A DNA stretch of 64,000 bases from Burkholderia multivorans ATCC BAA-247 (GCF_000959525.1 NZ_CP009831.1:186001-250000); one strand, 5' to 3'. Shown: positions 40,886 to 49,340, numbered from the stretch's first letter. Made by a program: numbers and translations. The notes: generated by a model from the sequence alone, not told the origin.

Positions 40886-41508
40886 AGCGCGGACAGCAAC
40901 GCGTCGAGCGCGTCGCCCATCAGCCGGATCGAGTCTTCGGCCATCAGCATCACGAAATGTGCGCGAAACGCGTGATCCTCGAGACCGAAATTCACTTCGA
41001 GCAGCAGCGCGACGCTCCATGCGAGCACGGTCGGCTGGAAGACGTCCTCGAACGACACGTTGGTGCCGAGCAGGCCCGGCGGAAAGAACACCGGCTTGCG
41101 GCCGAGCTCGTCGAGAATCGACGCGACGCATGCGCCCATCAGCGCGTTCGCGACGTCGAACACGAGTTCGTCCTGCGTCGCCATCCCGCCGTGCGTGCCG
41201 CCGCCGAAGGTGCGCTCGACGAGCGACATCAGCCGCCCGACGCCCGCGCTGCGGCAGAGCACGATCGCCTCGCCCTTGATGTCGGACCGGAAACCCTGGC
41301 GCACGGCGGTCACGTTGTCGTCGATCCCCGTCATCTCGCGCAGCGCGCGTCCCGCCTCGGCCGCATGGACGACGCGCACGCGCGGCACCGACAGTTCGAT
41401 GAAGCGGCCCAGCAGCACCGCGAGCCGTGCCGCGGCGCGGCCCATCGCGAGATTGGCGATCTCCTGCAACGCGTCGCGTTGCTCCGCCGTGAACACCGAG
41501 TCAGGCAT
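40882..41508 (-). CDS. CheC-family phosphatase-like protein
   Basis: About 208 residues. Two copies of the CheC helix signature occur: QEIANLAMGRAA near residue 17 and DELVFDVANALMGA near 115, each with the acidic residue and Asn needed to dephosphorylate CheY-type receivers (Asp replaces Glu in the second). The gene overlaps the receiver gene at its start (eight bases) and the GGDEF gene at its stop (four bases). The ATG at 41508 is preferred because AAGGAG is 10 bases upstream; the ATG at 41517 is too close to that site. The likely substrate is the receiver encoded just upstream. Confidence 0.88.
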   Translation of the reverse strand: MPDSVFTAEQRDALQEIANLAMGRAAARLAVLLGRFIELSVPRVRVVHAAEAGRALREMTGIDDNVTAVRQGFRSDIKGEAIVLCRSAGVGRLMSLVERTFGGGTHGGMATQDELVFDVANALMGACVASILDELGRKPVFFPPGLLGTNVSFEDVFQPTVLAWSVALLLEVNFGLEDHAFRAHFVMLMAEDSIRLMGDALDALLSAL

Positions 41509-41869
41509 ACAACCCATACTCCTTGAGAATGGGCAGCAATGCCTCCGACGTCACGGGTTTGGCGACGAACGCGATCGCGCCGAGCTCGCGGACGCGCGCT
41601 TGCGCCTGCGGCTGGATGTCAGCGGATACCACGATCACGAACGTGTTCATATCCTCGTGGCGCAGTGTTTCGAGCACCTGATAGCCGTTCATGTCGGGCA
41701 TCGTCAGGTCCAGAAACATCACGGAAGCTTTGCCGTCACGATAGAGCGCCAAGGCCTCTCGACCATTCGCTGCATACGCGACATCGACGTCCCAGTCTCC
41801 CGGCAAGGCTTTCGCCAACAGTTTGCGCGCAAGCAGCGAATCGTCGGCAATCACAATCGGCAAGGACAT
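41501..41869 (-). CDS. Stand-alone CheY-like response regulator
   Basis: 122 residues, a single receiver domain. Acidic pair at residues 9-10 (ADD), phospho-acceptor Asp in VMFLDLTMPDMNG and Lys in FVAKPVTSE. No output domain. It is the first gene of the CheY-CheC-GGDEF operon, so it probably signals by protein contact. Its kinase is not adjacent in this operon; the divergent hybrid kinase about 470 bases away is a candidate only by proximity. Confidence 0.93.
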   Translation of the reverse strand: MSLPIVIADDSLLARKLLAKALPGDWDVDVAYAANGREALALYRDGKASVMFLDLTMPDMNGYQVLETLRHEDMNTFVIVVSADIQPQAQARVRELGAIAFVAKPVTSEALLPILKEYGLYA

Positions 41870-42337
41870 GGCAGTGAAGCGAAATACGGAATGGTCTCTC
41901 TCGCGTTAACGACTTTCCGGAGCGCTTCTTGAGCGCTGGACGTCGCGTACGCGGCAGCCGCCGGTGCGGCACGCAGGCAGCGCCGCGCATGAGCGCGACG
42001 CGCCGCGCGGCGGATACCGGCGGGCGCATATCTATCTGTCATAGGGAAAGCAACGCGCGATTCTCGGAGTAAACCGAAAGCACCGCAACTCGCCATTTTT
42101 ACTGCTTCGAACAGAATCGATTCAGCCGTCGCCTATTCCGAAAACACTCGCGACCATTTTTGACACGAAGACGCAAAATTTTTCTTTGTGTACGTTTGCG
42201 CTTCCGGATTCGTCGCGTTTTCAATCTGACGATTTGCTTCGCGCGATATGCTTGCCGCCGCGGCTGTCGCCTTGCGCACGGATCGCCGACGCAACTCGTT
42301 TATGATGGCAGGCACCTCTGCAAGACCCTCCTACCGA
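41870..42337. other. Divergent promoter region with AT-richer DNA
   Basis: About 470 bases between the CheY-like gene and the hybrid kinase. A perfect TTGACA hexamer at 42160-42165 points toward the kinase; the -10 candidates 16-18 bases on are poor. AT content rises at 42060-42230. No gene recognised. Confidence 0.45.
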
Positions 42338-44578
42338 ATGACGTCCGACCGGCCCGCCGAATCCCGTACTCCCGTCACCGCTCCCGCCGACGACTGGCAG
42401 GACGACGGCAACTACGCATCCGGTGCGCCCGAACACGACTTCGCGGTCCGCCGCATCACGTTGATCGTGCTGCTCGTCGCGGCGATCGTGCTGCCGTGCA
42501 TCTATGTGGTCGTGATGGCTTACAACGACCTGAAGGCACGCGAGGCGGCCGCCAGCGACGTGACCATGCGCACCGTGCGCGTCGCCGAGGAACATGCGCT
42601 GAAGGTCTTCGACCTGACGGAAACGCTCGACGCGCGGATCGTCGATCTCGTGCAGGACATGAAGGACGCGACCGTGCGCAACGAGGAGGCCGACATCCAT
42701 GACGCGCTCAATACGATCGCCGGCGGCTATCCGCAGGTCGCGGCCGTGTCGATCTTCGGCGCAAGCGGGATGCTGCTCGCGAACTCGCTTTATTACCCCG
42801 CGCCGTACGCGTCGATCGAGAACCGCGAAGACTTCATCGGCATCCGCGACGGCCGCGTGATCGAGCACATCTCGAAGCTGATGCTGGGGCCGCTGAAGCT
42901 GGAGAACATTCCGGTATTCAACACCGGCATCGCGCGGCGCAACAGCGACGGATCGTTCGCGGGGATGGTGTCGATCGCGCTGAAGTCGTCCTATTTCAAC
43001 GCGTTCTACCGCGATTTGCTCGGCGGCGCGAAAACGCCGATGACGATGGCGCTCGCGCGCTCCGACGGCGCGGTGCTCGCGTCGTATCCGCAGTTGCCGT
43101 CGGCGACGCACACCGATCGCGAGGCGACGTTCGGCAACCCGCACAACGATCCGCGCGCGGGCGTCGTGCGCGTGCATCACGGCGGCAGCGGCAGCGAGAT
43201 CGTCGCGTACCGGCAGGTCGGCAGCTATCCCGTCTATGTGATTTGCACGTATCGGGCGTCCGCGATCTGGCGCGAATGGTACGAGCATCTGAGCGTGCTG
43301 TTCCTGTCGATGTTCGCGCCGTCGATCGCGCTGTGGTGCGTGATCTGGCTGTCGCTGAAGCGGCTCAAGGCCGAGGAGCGCGCGTGGGAACGCTGGCAGG
43401 CGGAGGCGTCGATGCGGCGCTCGATCGAATCGGCGTACCGGCAGTCGCGCAAGATGCAGGCGCTCGGCAACCTCGTCGGCAGCGTCGCGCACGACTTCAA
43501 CAACCTGCTGATGATCATCTCGAGCAACGTGCAGATCATGCGGCGGCGCAACGCCGAGCATCTCGACAAGGAGCTCGGCGCGATCGAACGCGCGCTGAAG
43601 AACGGCCAGTCGCTGACGCGCCAGCTGCTCGGCGTCGCGCGCAAGCAGCCGCCGCACAGCGAGACGATCGACGTCGGGCAATGGCTCGGCTCGTGCCGCG
43701 AACTGCTGAAGACGTCGCTCGGCTCGAAATCGTCGCTCATCGTCGCGATCGATCCGGGCGTGTGGCCGATTCGTGTCGACGTCGCGGAGCTCGAGCTCGC
43801 AGTCATCAATCTCGCGGTGAATGCACGCGATGCCATGCCGACCGGCGGCCGCTTCACGGTCGGCGCGCGCAACGTGACGCTGCGCCGCGAGGACGGCTTC
43901 CCGCTGACCGGCGATTTCGCGCAGCTGTCGTTCGACGATACGGGCTCGGGCATGGCGCCCGACGTGCTGTCGCGCGCGTTCGAGCCGCTGTTCACGACGA
44001 AGGCGCACGGGATGGGCACGGGCCTCGGGCTGCCGCAGGTATTCGCGTTCTGCGAGCGCTCGGGCGGGCTCGCGACGATCGACAGCGCGGTCGGTGCCGG
44101 CACGTCGGTGCGGCTCTATTTGCCGCGCGCACGGGCCGAGGACATCACGACGCGGCCGCCGGCCGCCGCGCACGTCGCGCCGCACACCGGGCTGCACGTG
44201 CTGCTCGTCGAAGACAACAGCGAAGTCGCGGCCGGCACGGAAGCATTGCTGTCGCTGCTTGGCCACCGCGTGACCTATGTGGCGACCGGCGACGACGCGC
44301 TGCGCCTGATCGAAAGCGCCACCGACGACAACGCGTTCGACCTCGTGATCTCGGACATTCACATGCCGGGCCGCCTCAACGGCATCGATCTCGCCGAGGC
44401 GATCGACAAGCGGCCGGAGAAACTGCCGGTGATCCTCGTCACCGGCTATGCGGAGGAGCTCGACCGCACGCGCAGCGTCAACGTACGCGTGCTGTCGAAG
44501 CCGTTCGACATCGCGCTGCTCGACGCGATCCTGATCGAGATCCGCGACGGGCGCGACGAGCAGCACCCACGCCCGTGA
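42338..44578 (+). CDS. Membrane hybrid histidine kinase with Cache sensor and receiver
   Basis: About 746 residues. Membrane helix near 40-62, periplasmic PDC/Cache domain (about 65-310), second helix near 325-345, HisKA with phospho-acceptor His in VAHDFNNLLMI, HATPase (GMGTGLGLPQVFAF), and a carboxy-terminal receiver with Asp in LVISDIHMPG. The HDFNNLL form is typical of hybrid kinases that pass phosphate through their own receiver. The start is uncertain: ATG codons at 42302 and 42338 both lack a clear ribosome site. No partner regulator follows; the divergent CheY-like gene might be a target. Confidence 0.92.
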   Translation: MTSDRPAESRTPVTAPADDWQDDGNYASGAPEHDFAVRRITLIVLLVAAIVLPCIYVVVMAYNDLKAREAAASDVTMRTVRVAEEHALKVFDLTETLDARIVDLVQDMKDATVRNEEADIHDALNTIAGGYPQVAAVSIFGASGMLLANSLYYPAPYASIENREDFIGIRDGRVIEHISKLMLGPLKLENIPVFNTGIARRNSDGSFAGMVSIALKSSYFNAFYRDLLGGAKTPMTMALARSDGAVLASYPQLPSATHTDREATFGNPHNDPRAGVVRVHHGGSGSEIVAYRQVGSYPVYVICTYRASAIWREWYEHLSVLFLSMFAPSIALWCVIWLSLKRLKAEERAWERWQAEASMRRSIESAYRQSRKMQALGNLVGSVAHDFNNLLMIISSNVQIMRRRNAEHLDKELGAIERALKNGQSLTRQLLGVARKQPPHSETIDVGQWLGSCRELLKTSLGSKSSLIVAIDPGVWPIRVDVAELELAVINLAVNARDAMPTGGRFTVGARNVTLRREDGFPLTGDFAQLSFDDTGSGMAPDVLSRAFEPLFTTKAHGMGTGLGLPQVFAFCERSGGLATIDSAVGAGTSVRLYLPRARAEDITTRPPAAAHVAPHTGLHVLLVEDNSEVAAGTEALLSLLGHRVTYVATGDDALRLIESATDDNAFDLVISDIHMPGRLNGIDLAEAIDKRPEKLPVILVTGYAEELDRTRSVNVRVLSKPFDIALLDAILIEIRDGRDEQHPRP

Positions 44579-44635
44579 CGACGGCCGGCGCCTGACGGCA
44601 GCGGCCGGGCGCGCCGCGCGGCGATCAGACGGACT

Positions 44636-45187
44636 TCACTTCTTCAGCAGGCGGACCCAGTCCGCGTAGCGGTCGACGAAGCCCTGCAGAAACTTGCGCG
44701 TGTCCTCGTTGACGATCTTGCCTTCGTCGTCGATGCGCGTCGGATCGTGCTTGATAAACATCTCGGGCTGCCCGAGCAGCTTCACGTCGAGATACGAGAG
44801 CACGTTGCGCAGATGCTGCTGCGCCAGCGCGGTGCCGGTCGCGCCCGGCGACGTGCCGAGCACGGCGCCCGGCTTGCCGGCCCACGAATTCGAACCCCAC
44901 GGGCGCGAGCCCCAGTCGAGCGCGTTTTTCAGCACGCCGGGAATCGAGCGGTTGTATTCGGGCGTGACGATCAACAGCGCATCGGCGGCTTCGATCGACT
45001 GCTTGAACCGCTTCGCGACCTCTGGAAAATCCGCGTCGTAATCCTGGCTGTACAGCGGCAGTTCGCCGATCTCGACGAATTCGAACGACAGGTCCGACGG
45101 GGCGAGCGAGATCACGGCATGCGCGAGCGCGCGGTTCCACGAACCGCGACGCAGACTGCCGACGACGACCGCAACACGATAGGCCAT
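44636..45187 (-). CDS. NADPH-dependent FMN reductase (ChrR-type quinone/chromate reductase family)
   Basis: 183 residues of the flavodoxin-like NADPH-dependent FMN reductase family. The FMN phosphate loop GSLRRGSWNRALA is near residue 9, PEYNRSIPGVLKNALDW near 80, and the GTSPGATG loop near 110. Such enzymes reduce quinones, and some reduce chromate, by two electrons, protecting from oxidative stress. GGAAGGAGA lies before the ATG at 45187. The gene converges on the hybrid kinase and stands alone. Confidence 0.93.
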   Translation of the reverse strand: MAYRVAVVVGSLRRGSWNRALAHAVISLAPSDLSFEFVEIGELPLYSQDYDADFPEVAKRFKQSIEAADALLIVTPEYNRSIPGVLKNALDWGSRPWGSNSWAGKPGAVLGTSPGATGTALAQQHLRNVLSYLDVKLLGQPEMFIKHDPTRIDDEGKIVNEDTRKFLQGFVDRYADWVRLLKK

Positions 45188-45300
45188 GGTGTTCTCCTTC
45201 CGGTAAGTGAGGAATCGAATCAATTGATTCCGGGCAGGCGGCAAAGGTCTGTTTATAGGCAGGCCAGCCCGCGAGCCGCCCGGCCGGGCCATCCGGCCGA

Positions 45301-45335
45301 CTTTCCACAAGGTTTTCCACAGAAATTGTGGATAA
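45301..45335. promoter_or_regulatory. Group of DnaA-box-like sequences
   Basis: TTATCCACA on the minus strand (45327-45335) is a perfect R1-type DnaA box. TTTTCCACA at 45313-45321 fits TTWTNCACA, and CTTTCCACA at 45301-45309 has one mismatch. Three boxes in 35 bases is unusual for high-GC DNA. The site is about 6 kb from the main origin region. Confidence 0.6.
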
Positions 45336-45470
45336 CTCTGGGTGGAGCGTTGGGCGAATGGCGGCTCGGTGCGTCGCGGGAAGCTGTGTGCGACGCAAGG
45401 CTTGGGGAAGCATAGCGCAGCGCGGGGGTTCGGGGCGGGAAAGCGAGACGGGGTGGGACGGGACGGTGCT

Positions 45471-45494
45471 GGGGTGCTGGGGTGCTGGGGTGCT
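45471..45494 (+). repeat. 8-bp tandem repeat (GGGGTGCT x3)
   Basis: Three perfect tandem units with partial units on either side, in non-coding DNA. It looks like simple slippage-prone sequence; no function is suggested. Confidence 0.85.
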
Positions 45495-45998
45495 GGCGCT
45501 GGTGCTGTGCCGGCGGTCGGACGCCGCAGAGCGTCGGACGAGAGACGTGGAAATCGCTGCGCCCCGCAAGTCGTCGGCCGGGGCGCGGTGACGGGTGCGG
45601 GCTTGGCGTCAGACGCGACGCCCGCTTGGCTCTGTGATGCTCGCCGCGAAGGCGCCGCACCCGTTCACGAACGGCGCTCGCCGCTTCGCGTTTTCCTCGT
45701 GGCACTTTTTCGCTCGCACCGATATCGAGGTTGACGTCGGGATTCGTCGACGTATCGCGCTTGTGCTTCAGCCCGAGCGCCGGGCACCCGAGCGACGCAG
45801 CGCGATCGCGGCGGCCGCGCCGATCTGCACGTGCGGCGGGAAGCGTGCGAGCCGCAGCAGTCCGCCGCCGGCGACAGAGCCGAGCGCACCGGGTCGTTAT
45901 CGTGGACCGGCACGGCGTTCCTGCGCTGTGCCGCTGCCTGCGATTCTGGTGAAGGCAAACCGGCGCCGGCCAAAAAAGAAAAATAAATCGACGAAGAA

Positions 45999-46355
45999 TT
46001 ATTCGAAAAGCGCGCGCACGGCTTCCGGCGGACGGCCGATGGCGGCCTTGCCGCGGTAGACGACGATCGGACGCTGCAGCAGGATCGGATGCGCCGCAAT
46101 GGCCGCATACGCTTCCGCGTCGGTCAGTTCGGCGCGGCCGAGATCCATTGTCTTGTACGGCTCCTCACCGTCGCGAAGCATGTCGCGCACCGGGCGGCCA
46201 AGTTGACGATGCAGCATCTCCAGTTCCTCAACCGTCGGCGGCGTCTTCAGATACTCGACGACGTTCACCGGCGCACCGGTCGTGTTCAACGTCTCGATCA
46301 ACGCGAGCGTCTCGCGGGACTTCGAGCATCGGGGGTTGTGATAGATCGTGATCAT
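45999..46355 (-). CDS. arsC: ArsC-family (arsenate reductase/Spx-like) thioredoxin-fold protein
   Basis: 118 residues, full family length. The amino-terminal loop HNPRCSKSR carries the single catalytic Cys of glutaredoxin-dependent ArsC, and RPIVVYRGKAAIGRPPE near the end is the conserved cis-Pro region. Known members reduce arsenate with glutathione and glutaredoxin, but many chromosomal copies (YfgD-like) lie outside ars operons and have uncertain roles. No arsB or arsR is present, so arsenate detoxification is not assured. It borders the parS region. Confidence 0.9.
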   Translation of the reverse strand: MITIYHNPRCSKSRETLALIETLNTTGAPVNVVEYLKTPPTVEELEMLHRQLGRPVRDMLRDGEEPYKTMDLGRAELTDAEAYAAIAAHPILLQRPIVVYRGKAAIGRPPEAVRALFE

Positions 46356-46503
46356 CGTTTCAGCGTGGATGGTGGAGGCCAGTATTGTAGCGAGTCCGAC
46401 GGTACGGGTTTTGATGGCAGAGGAAAGGGGCGATGTGGCGATGTTCGCTTTTGATGCGCGGCGGACCCGAAGCAGGGAGCGGCCAGTGGTGAAATCGGGA
46501 GGG

Positions 46504-46519
46504 CTTTATGCGCATAAAG
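46504..46519. promoter_or_regulatory. parS site 1 (perfect core palindrome)
   Basis: CTTTATGCGCATAAAG, a 16-bp perfect palindrome. It is the first of seven related sites over 1.75 kb ahead of and inside the parAB locus, matching the centromere core known for second chromosomes of Burkholderia. Confidence 0.88.
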
Positions 46520-46617
46520 GCATCGCAGAAAGATGAGAGCGCGGTGGACCGCCGTGCAGACGCGGCCGGCCTTGGGCAGATCCGTGGACTCATCCTTCAC
46601 ATAGCGGCTCGCCGGAT

Positions 46618-46631
46618 TTATGCGCATATAA
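46618..46631. promoter_or_regulatory. parS-like site 2 (degenerate)
   Basis: TTTATGCGCATATA, two mismatches in the right arm relative to the core palindrome. Possibly a weak or decayed ParB site. Confidence 0.55.
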
Positions 46632-46719
46632 GCCACCGCAGGACCGAGGCGAAGGCAACTGGATGAGCCCACGCTCAAGACTTCGGAGGCACGCATCGTT
46701 TGAATAGCAGGGCAGGGAC

Positions 46720-46733
46720 TTTATGCGCATAAA
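46720..46733. promoter_or_regulatory. parS site 3 (perfect core)
   Basis: TTTATGCGCATAAA, perfect 14-bp palindrome, flanked by C and G (CTTTATGCGCATAAAG also fits). Confidence 0.87.
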
Positions 46734-46959
46734 GAGCCCGCCGATGAGAGCGCGGTCACAACAACGGTCCCCGCCAGATCGACACTGGGTACCACGCGTT
46801 TCCACTGCGTACAGATTCGCGACAGTCGCAACCGGGACCGGCCGGCCGGCGGCGCAGTAGCTCTATCCGCCGGCAGACGATGCAACGGCCCGGCCCGCAT
46901 TGGCTCCAGGAGCGACTCCGTCATCAATCGATGGCCTTTCCCTGGGGCATCCCGTCGAC

Positions 46960-46973
46960 TTTATGCGCACAAA
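46960..46973. promoter_or_regulatory. parS-like site 4 (one mismatch)
   Basis: TTTATGCGCACAAA. The right arm carries CAC instead of CAT. The same change occurs at the next site. Confidence 0.7.
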
Positions 46974-47093
46974 CCGCCTCACGCCGACATGTCGACGGCT
47001 GCCCTGTAATGCTCCGGCCGCCGGGGCGAAGCAATCAGGACGGGGAACATGCGAGCGCGCGCAAAGCAACGGCCGCCCGCCTACAAGCGCAGG

Positions 47094-47269
47094 GACTTAC
47101 CGACGCAGCGACCTACCGGAGCAGCGACCTACCGGAGCAGCGACCTACCGGAGCAGCGACCTACCGGAGCAGTGACCTACCGGAGCAGTGACCTACCAGA
47201 GCGCTGACCTACCAGAGCAGTCGCTTAGCAACACCGCGGCCTGCCGATGCAGTGCCCTACCATCGCGAG
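47094..47269 (+). repeat. 16-bp tandem array between parS sites
   Basis: Direct repeats with unit GACCTACCGGAGCAGC. Units at 47110, 47126 and 47142 are identical. Those at 47158 and 47174 differ only in the last base, and units at 47190 and 47206 diverge further. A weaker unit precedes (47094), and the 16-base phase continues with degenerate units to 47269, about eleven in all. The array lies upstream of parA, between parS-like sites 4 and 5. It has no spacers, so it is not a CRISPR. It could be a binding array for a partition or replication protein. Confidence 0.9.
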
Positions 47270-47291
47270 TCTGAGCAGCCGAGCTCACCGG

Positions 47292-47305
47292 TTTATGCGC
47301 ACAAA
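47292..47305. promoter_or_regulatory. parS-like site 5 (one mismatch)
   Basis: TTTATGCGCACAAA, the same single change as site 4. Confidence 0.7.
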
Positions 47306-47462
47306 GTCCGGCCCAGTTCGCTCAAGGAGCCTCTGATATGCAAGATCGAACCCTGCGCAACTGCGCTTGCATGCCTATCACTTGAGCCACGTGATCGACG
47401 CTCGAGCGACGCGCGTGAGCGACCTCGATCAGGCCATGCGGCTATCACGCTCGGCCGCAGCC

Positions 47463-47476
47463 TTTATGCGCATAAA
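47463..47476. promoter_or_regulatory. parS site 6 (perfect core)
   Basis: TTTATGCGCATAAA, about 100 bases before parA and 47 bases before its presumed -35, placed to let ParB influence the parA promoter. Confidence 0.87.
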
Positions 47477-47522
47477 TCGCTTGTCCGAATGGCCAACGCG
47501 TCGTGCTTCGGCGACAAGTTCA

Positions 47523-47550
47523 TTGAAATATAAATATCGTCCTGTAGAAT
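47523..47550 (+). promoter_or_regulatory. Probable sigma-70 promoter of parAB
   Basis: TTGAAA, 16 bases, TAGAAT, in an AT-rich stretch. The parA start lies 28 bases after the -10. Confidence 0.6.
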
Positions 47551-47577
47551 TCCAACGATCAAAAACAGGAGTGAAAA

Positions 47578-48240
47578 TTGGCCGCAGAAATCATTGCAGT
47601 CACTCAACAAAAAGGCGGTGTCGGCAAAAGCACGATCGCCATGCATCTCGGTGCCGCATTCCATGAAAAGGGAAAACGCGTCCTCGTCATCGATGCAGAC
47701 GGCCAAAACACACTGGTTCATTGGTCCAGCGCATCGGGCGACGGCGACAACGGCATTCCTTTCCCCGTCGTCAATCTCGCGGAAGCGGGCGGCCAGATCC
47801 ACCGCGAGATCAAGAAGTTCATCAACGACTACGACATCATCGTCGTCGACTGTCCGCCGTCGATCACCGAGAAGGTGTCCGGTGTCGTCCTGCTGGCGGC
47901 ATCGATTGCCGTGATTCCGACGTCGTCGTCGCCGGCCGATTACTGGTCGAGCGTCGGCCTCGTGAAGCTGATCCAGCAGGCGCAGGTGATGAACGAAGAC
48001 CTGCGTGCGGTATTCCTGCTGAACAAGACCGAGGAAAAGCGAATGCTGACGCGCGAACTGAAGCGCGCGCTCGAAGAACTCGGCTTCCCGCTGTTGAAGA
48101 CGCAAATCCCGACCCGCGAAGCGTACAAGCAGGCCATGGCGCTCGGCCAGACCGTCCTGCAGATGAACGATCGCGGCGCCAAGCTCGCGGCCGCGGAAAT
48201 TCGCGCATGTGCCGACGAAATCGTCGCGATGCTGCCCTGA
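47578..48240 (+). CDS. parA: Chromosome-partition ATPase ParA (secondary chromosome)
   Basis: 220 residues, a short ParA/MinD-type ATPase with no amino-terminal DNA-binding extension. The deviant Walker A KGGVGKST lies at residues 11-18, VLVIDADGQ near 35-43 and the Walker B-like IIVVDCPPS near 88. ParA moves replicated origins apart along the nucleoid with ParB bound at parS. The start codon is TTG at 47578, with AGGAG seven bases before and no in-frame ATG before the Walker box. Lacking a DNA-binding domain, it should not repress its own promoter; parS sites upstream suggest ParB does. parB follows after 23 bases. Confidence 0.95.
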   Translation: MAAEIIAVTQQKGGVGKSTIAMHLGAAFHEKGKRVLVIDADGQNTLVHWSSASGDGDNGIPFPVVNLAEAGGQIHREIKKFINDYDIIVVDCPPSITEKVSGVVLLAASIAVIPTSSSPADYWSSVGLVKLIQQAQVMNEDLRAVFLLNKTEEKRMLTRELKRALEELGFPLLKTQIPTREAYKQAMALGQTVLQMNDRGAKLAAAEIRACADEIVAMLP

Positions 48241-48256
48241 CTTTATGCGCATAAAG
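48241..48256. promoter_or_regulatory. parS site 7, overlapping the parB ribosome site
   Basis: CTTTATGCGCATAAAG in the 23-base gap between parA and parB. Its right end runs into AAAGGAG, the parB ribosome-binding site, so ParB binding could affect parB expression. Confidence 0.87.
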
Positions 48257-48263
48257 GAGTCGC

Positions 48264-49325
48264 ATGAAACCCTCCCAGTTTGCAAAAGGATTCCAGGCGC
48301 GCCCGGATATCACGACGAGCGAGAAGCGCACGGCACTTGACCGGCTGAACGCGATCGACGGCATCGTCAAGTCCGACGCCCCCGCGCCGGCAACCGCGAA
48401 GTCGGCGAAGAAAGACAGCGCCGCGCCGCATGTGCCGGACCTCGCGATCGATCTGTCGACCGACGAATCGCCGCAGTATCGTGCGTGGCGTCTCGAGAAC
48501 CGCTACGCGCCCGGCCAGGTGATCGAACTGCCGCTGAAGGCGATCAAGCATAGCCCGTTCAATCCTCGCCATTTCTATCTGAAGTCGTCGATTGCCGAGC
48601 TCGCGGTGAACCTCGCGAAGCAAGGGCAACAGCAGGCGATCCACGTGATTCCGGACTACGACAACCCGGGCACGTACTTCGTGAGCGACGGCGGCCGACG
48701 CGTGCGCGCGCTGAAGGAAGCGAACAAGGACTCGGTGAAGGCGATCGTGATCGACGTCCCGATCGGCATTCAGAGCTACAAGCTCGGCTACGATCTCAAC
48801 GTTCAACGCGATTCGCAAACGGTCTTCGACAATGCAGTCGTGTGGCGTCGCTTCCTCGACGACAAGCACTTCCAGAGTCAGAAGGAGCTCGCCGAGCACC
48901 TCGGTCTCGACGAATCGACGGTCGCCGTTGCACTGTCGATCGGCAAGCTGCCGGAAGCAGTGATGCAGGAGATGGTTGCGCGGCCCGATCGCTTCGGTTC
49001 GAACATGGCATATCAGGTCGGCCGCTATCACGCTGCGCGCGGCACGGAAGCGACGCTGCGGCTGATCAACAAGATCGTGTCGGACGATCTCAGCACGCGT
49101 CAGGTATCGGACATCGTGAAGGGCCGCGTCGCGGCGCAGGACGCGCCGAAGCCGGCGAGCCGCCAGCGCTACGCTCAGCGGCTGGAAATCAAGCTCGGCG
49201 GGAAGTCGGTCGGCGATTTGAAGTCGTACGGCGACGATCGCATCGAACTGCGTCTGCGCGGCCTGCCGAAGGACAAGCGCGATGCGATCCTCGAGCAACT
49301 CGAGCGCATGCTGTTGGCGGACTGA
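48264..49325 (+). CDS. parB: Centromere-binding protein ParB (secondary chromosome)
   Basis: 353 residues. The ParB amino-terminal CTPase domain lies at about 90-190, with IKHSPFNPRHFY and FVSDGGRRVRALKEA. A helix-turn-helix (KELAEHLGLDESTVAVALSIGKLPEAVM) lies near 205-235, followed by a dimerisation tail. It binds the TTTATGCGCATAAA sites around it and spreads as a clamp, working with ParA. The amino terminus, about 70 residues, is rich in Lys, Ala and Asp and probably flexible. It ends at a hairpin shared with the convergent rep gene. Confidence 0.96.
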   Translation: MKPSQFAKGFQARPDITTSEKRTALDRLNAIDGIVKSDAPAPATAKSAKKDSAAPHVPDLAIDLSTDESPQYRAWRLENRYAPGQVIELPLKAIKHSPFNPRHFYLKSSIAELAVNLAKQGQQQAIHVIPDYDNPGTYFVSDGGRRVRALKEANKDSVKAIVIDVPIGIQSYKLGYDLNVQRDSQTVFDNAVVWRRFLDDKHFQSQKELAEHLGLDESTVAVALSIGKLPEAVMQEMVARPDRFGSNMAYQVGRYHAARGTEATLRLINKIVSDDLSTRQVSDIVKGRVAAQDAPKPASRQRYAQRLEIKLGGKSVGDLKSYGDDRIELRLRGLPKDKRDAILEQLERMLLAD

Positions 49326-49340
49326 TCGAGAAAAACAGAC

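Larger units (their letters stand above)
45188..45998. other. Long intergenic region, no gene recognised
   Basis: 811 bases between two minus-strand genes. It holds a group of DnaA-box-like sequences near its left end, a short 8-bp tandem repeat and an A/T-rich stretch at 45972-46000. Frames on both strands are long but low-complexity (Arg/Pro/Ser) and have no family motif. It might contain a decayed gene. Confidence 0.5.

Noticed and set aside
45595-46059. Gene between the FMN reductase and arsC
   Set aside because: Low-complexity Arg/Pro/Ser frame with no ribosome site or motif, and different frames compete.
46471-46486. Initiator-box-like GGTGAAATCGGGAG near the first parS site
   Set aside because: The spacing between GGTGA and CGGGAG is shorter than in all other copies.
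46880-47191. Small repetitive protein encoded by the 16-bp array
   Set aside because: The period of 16 is not a multiple of three, so frames change meaning from unit to unit; no ribosome site.
47094-47269. Possible CRISPR array
   Set aside because: Units are directly adjacent with no spacers, and no cas gene is present.
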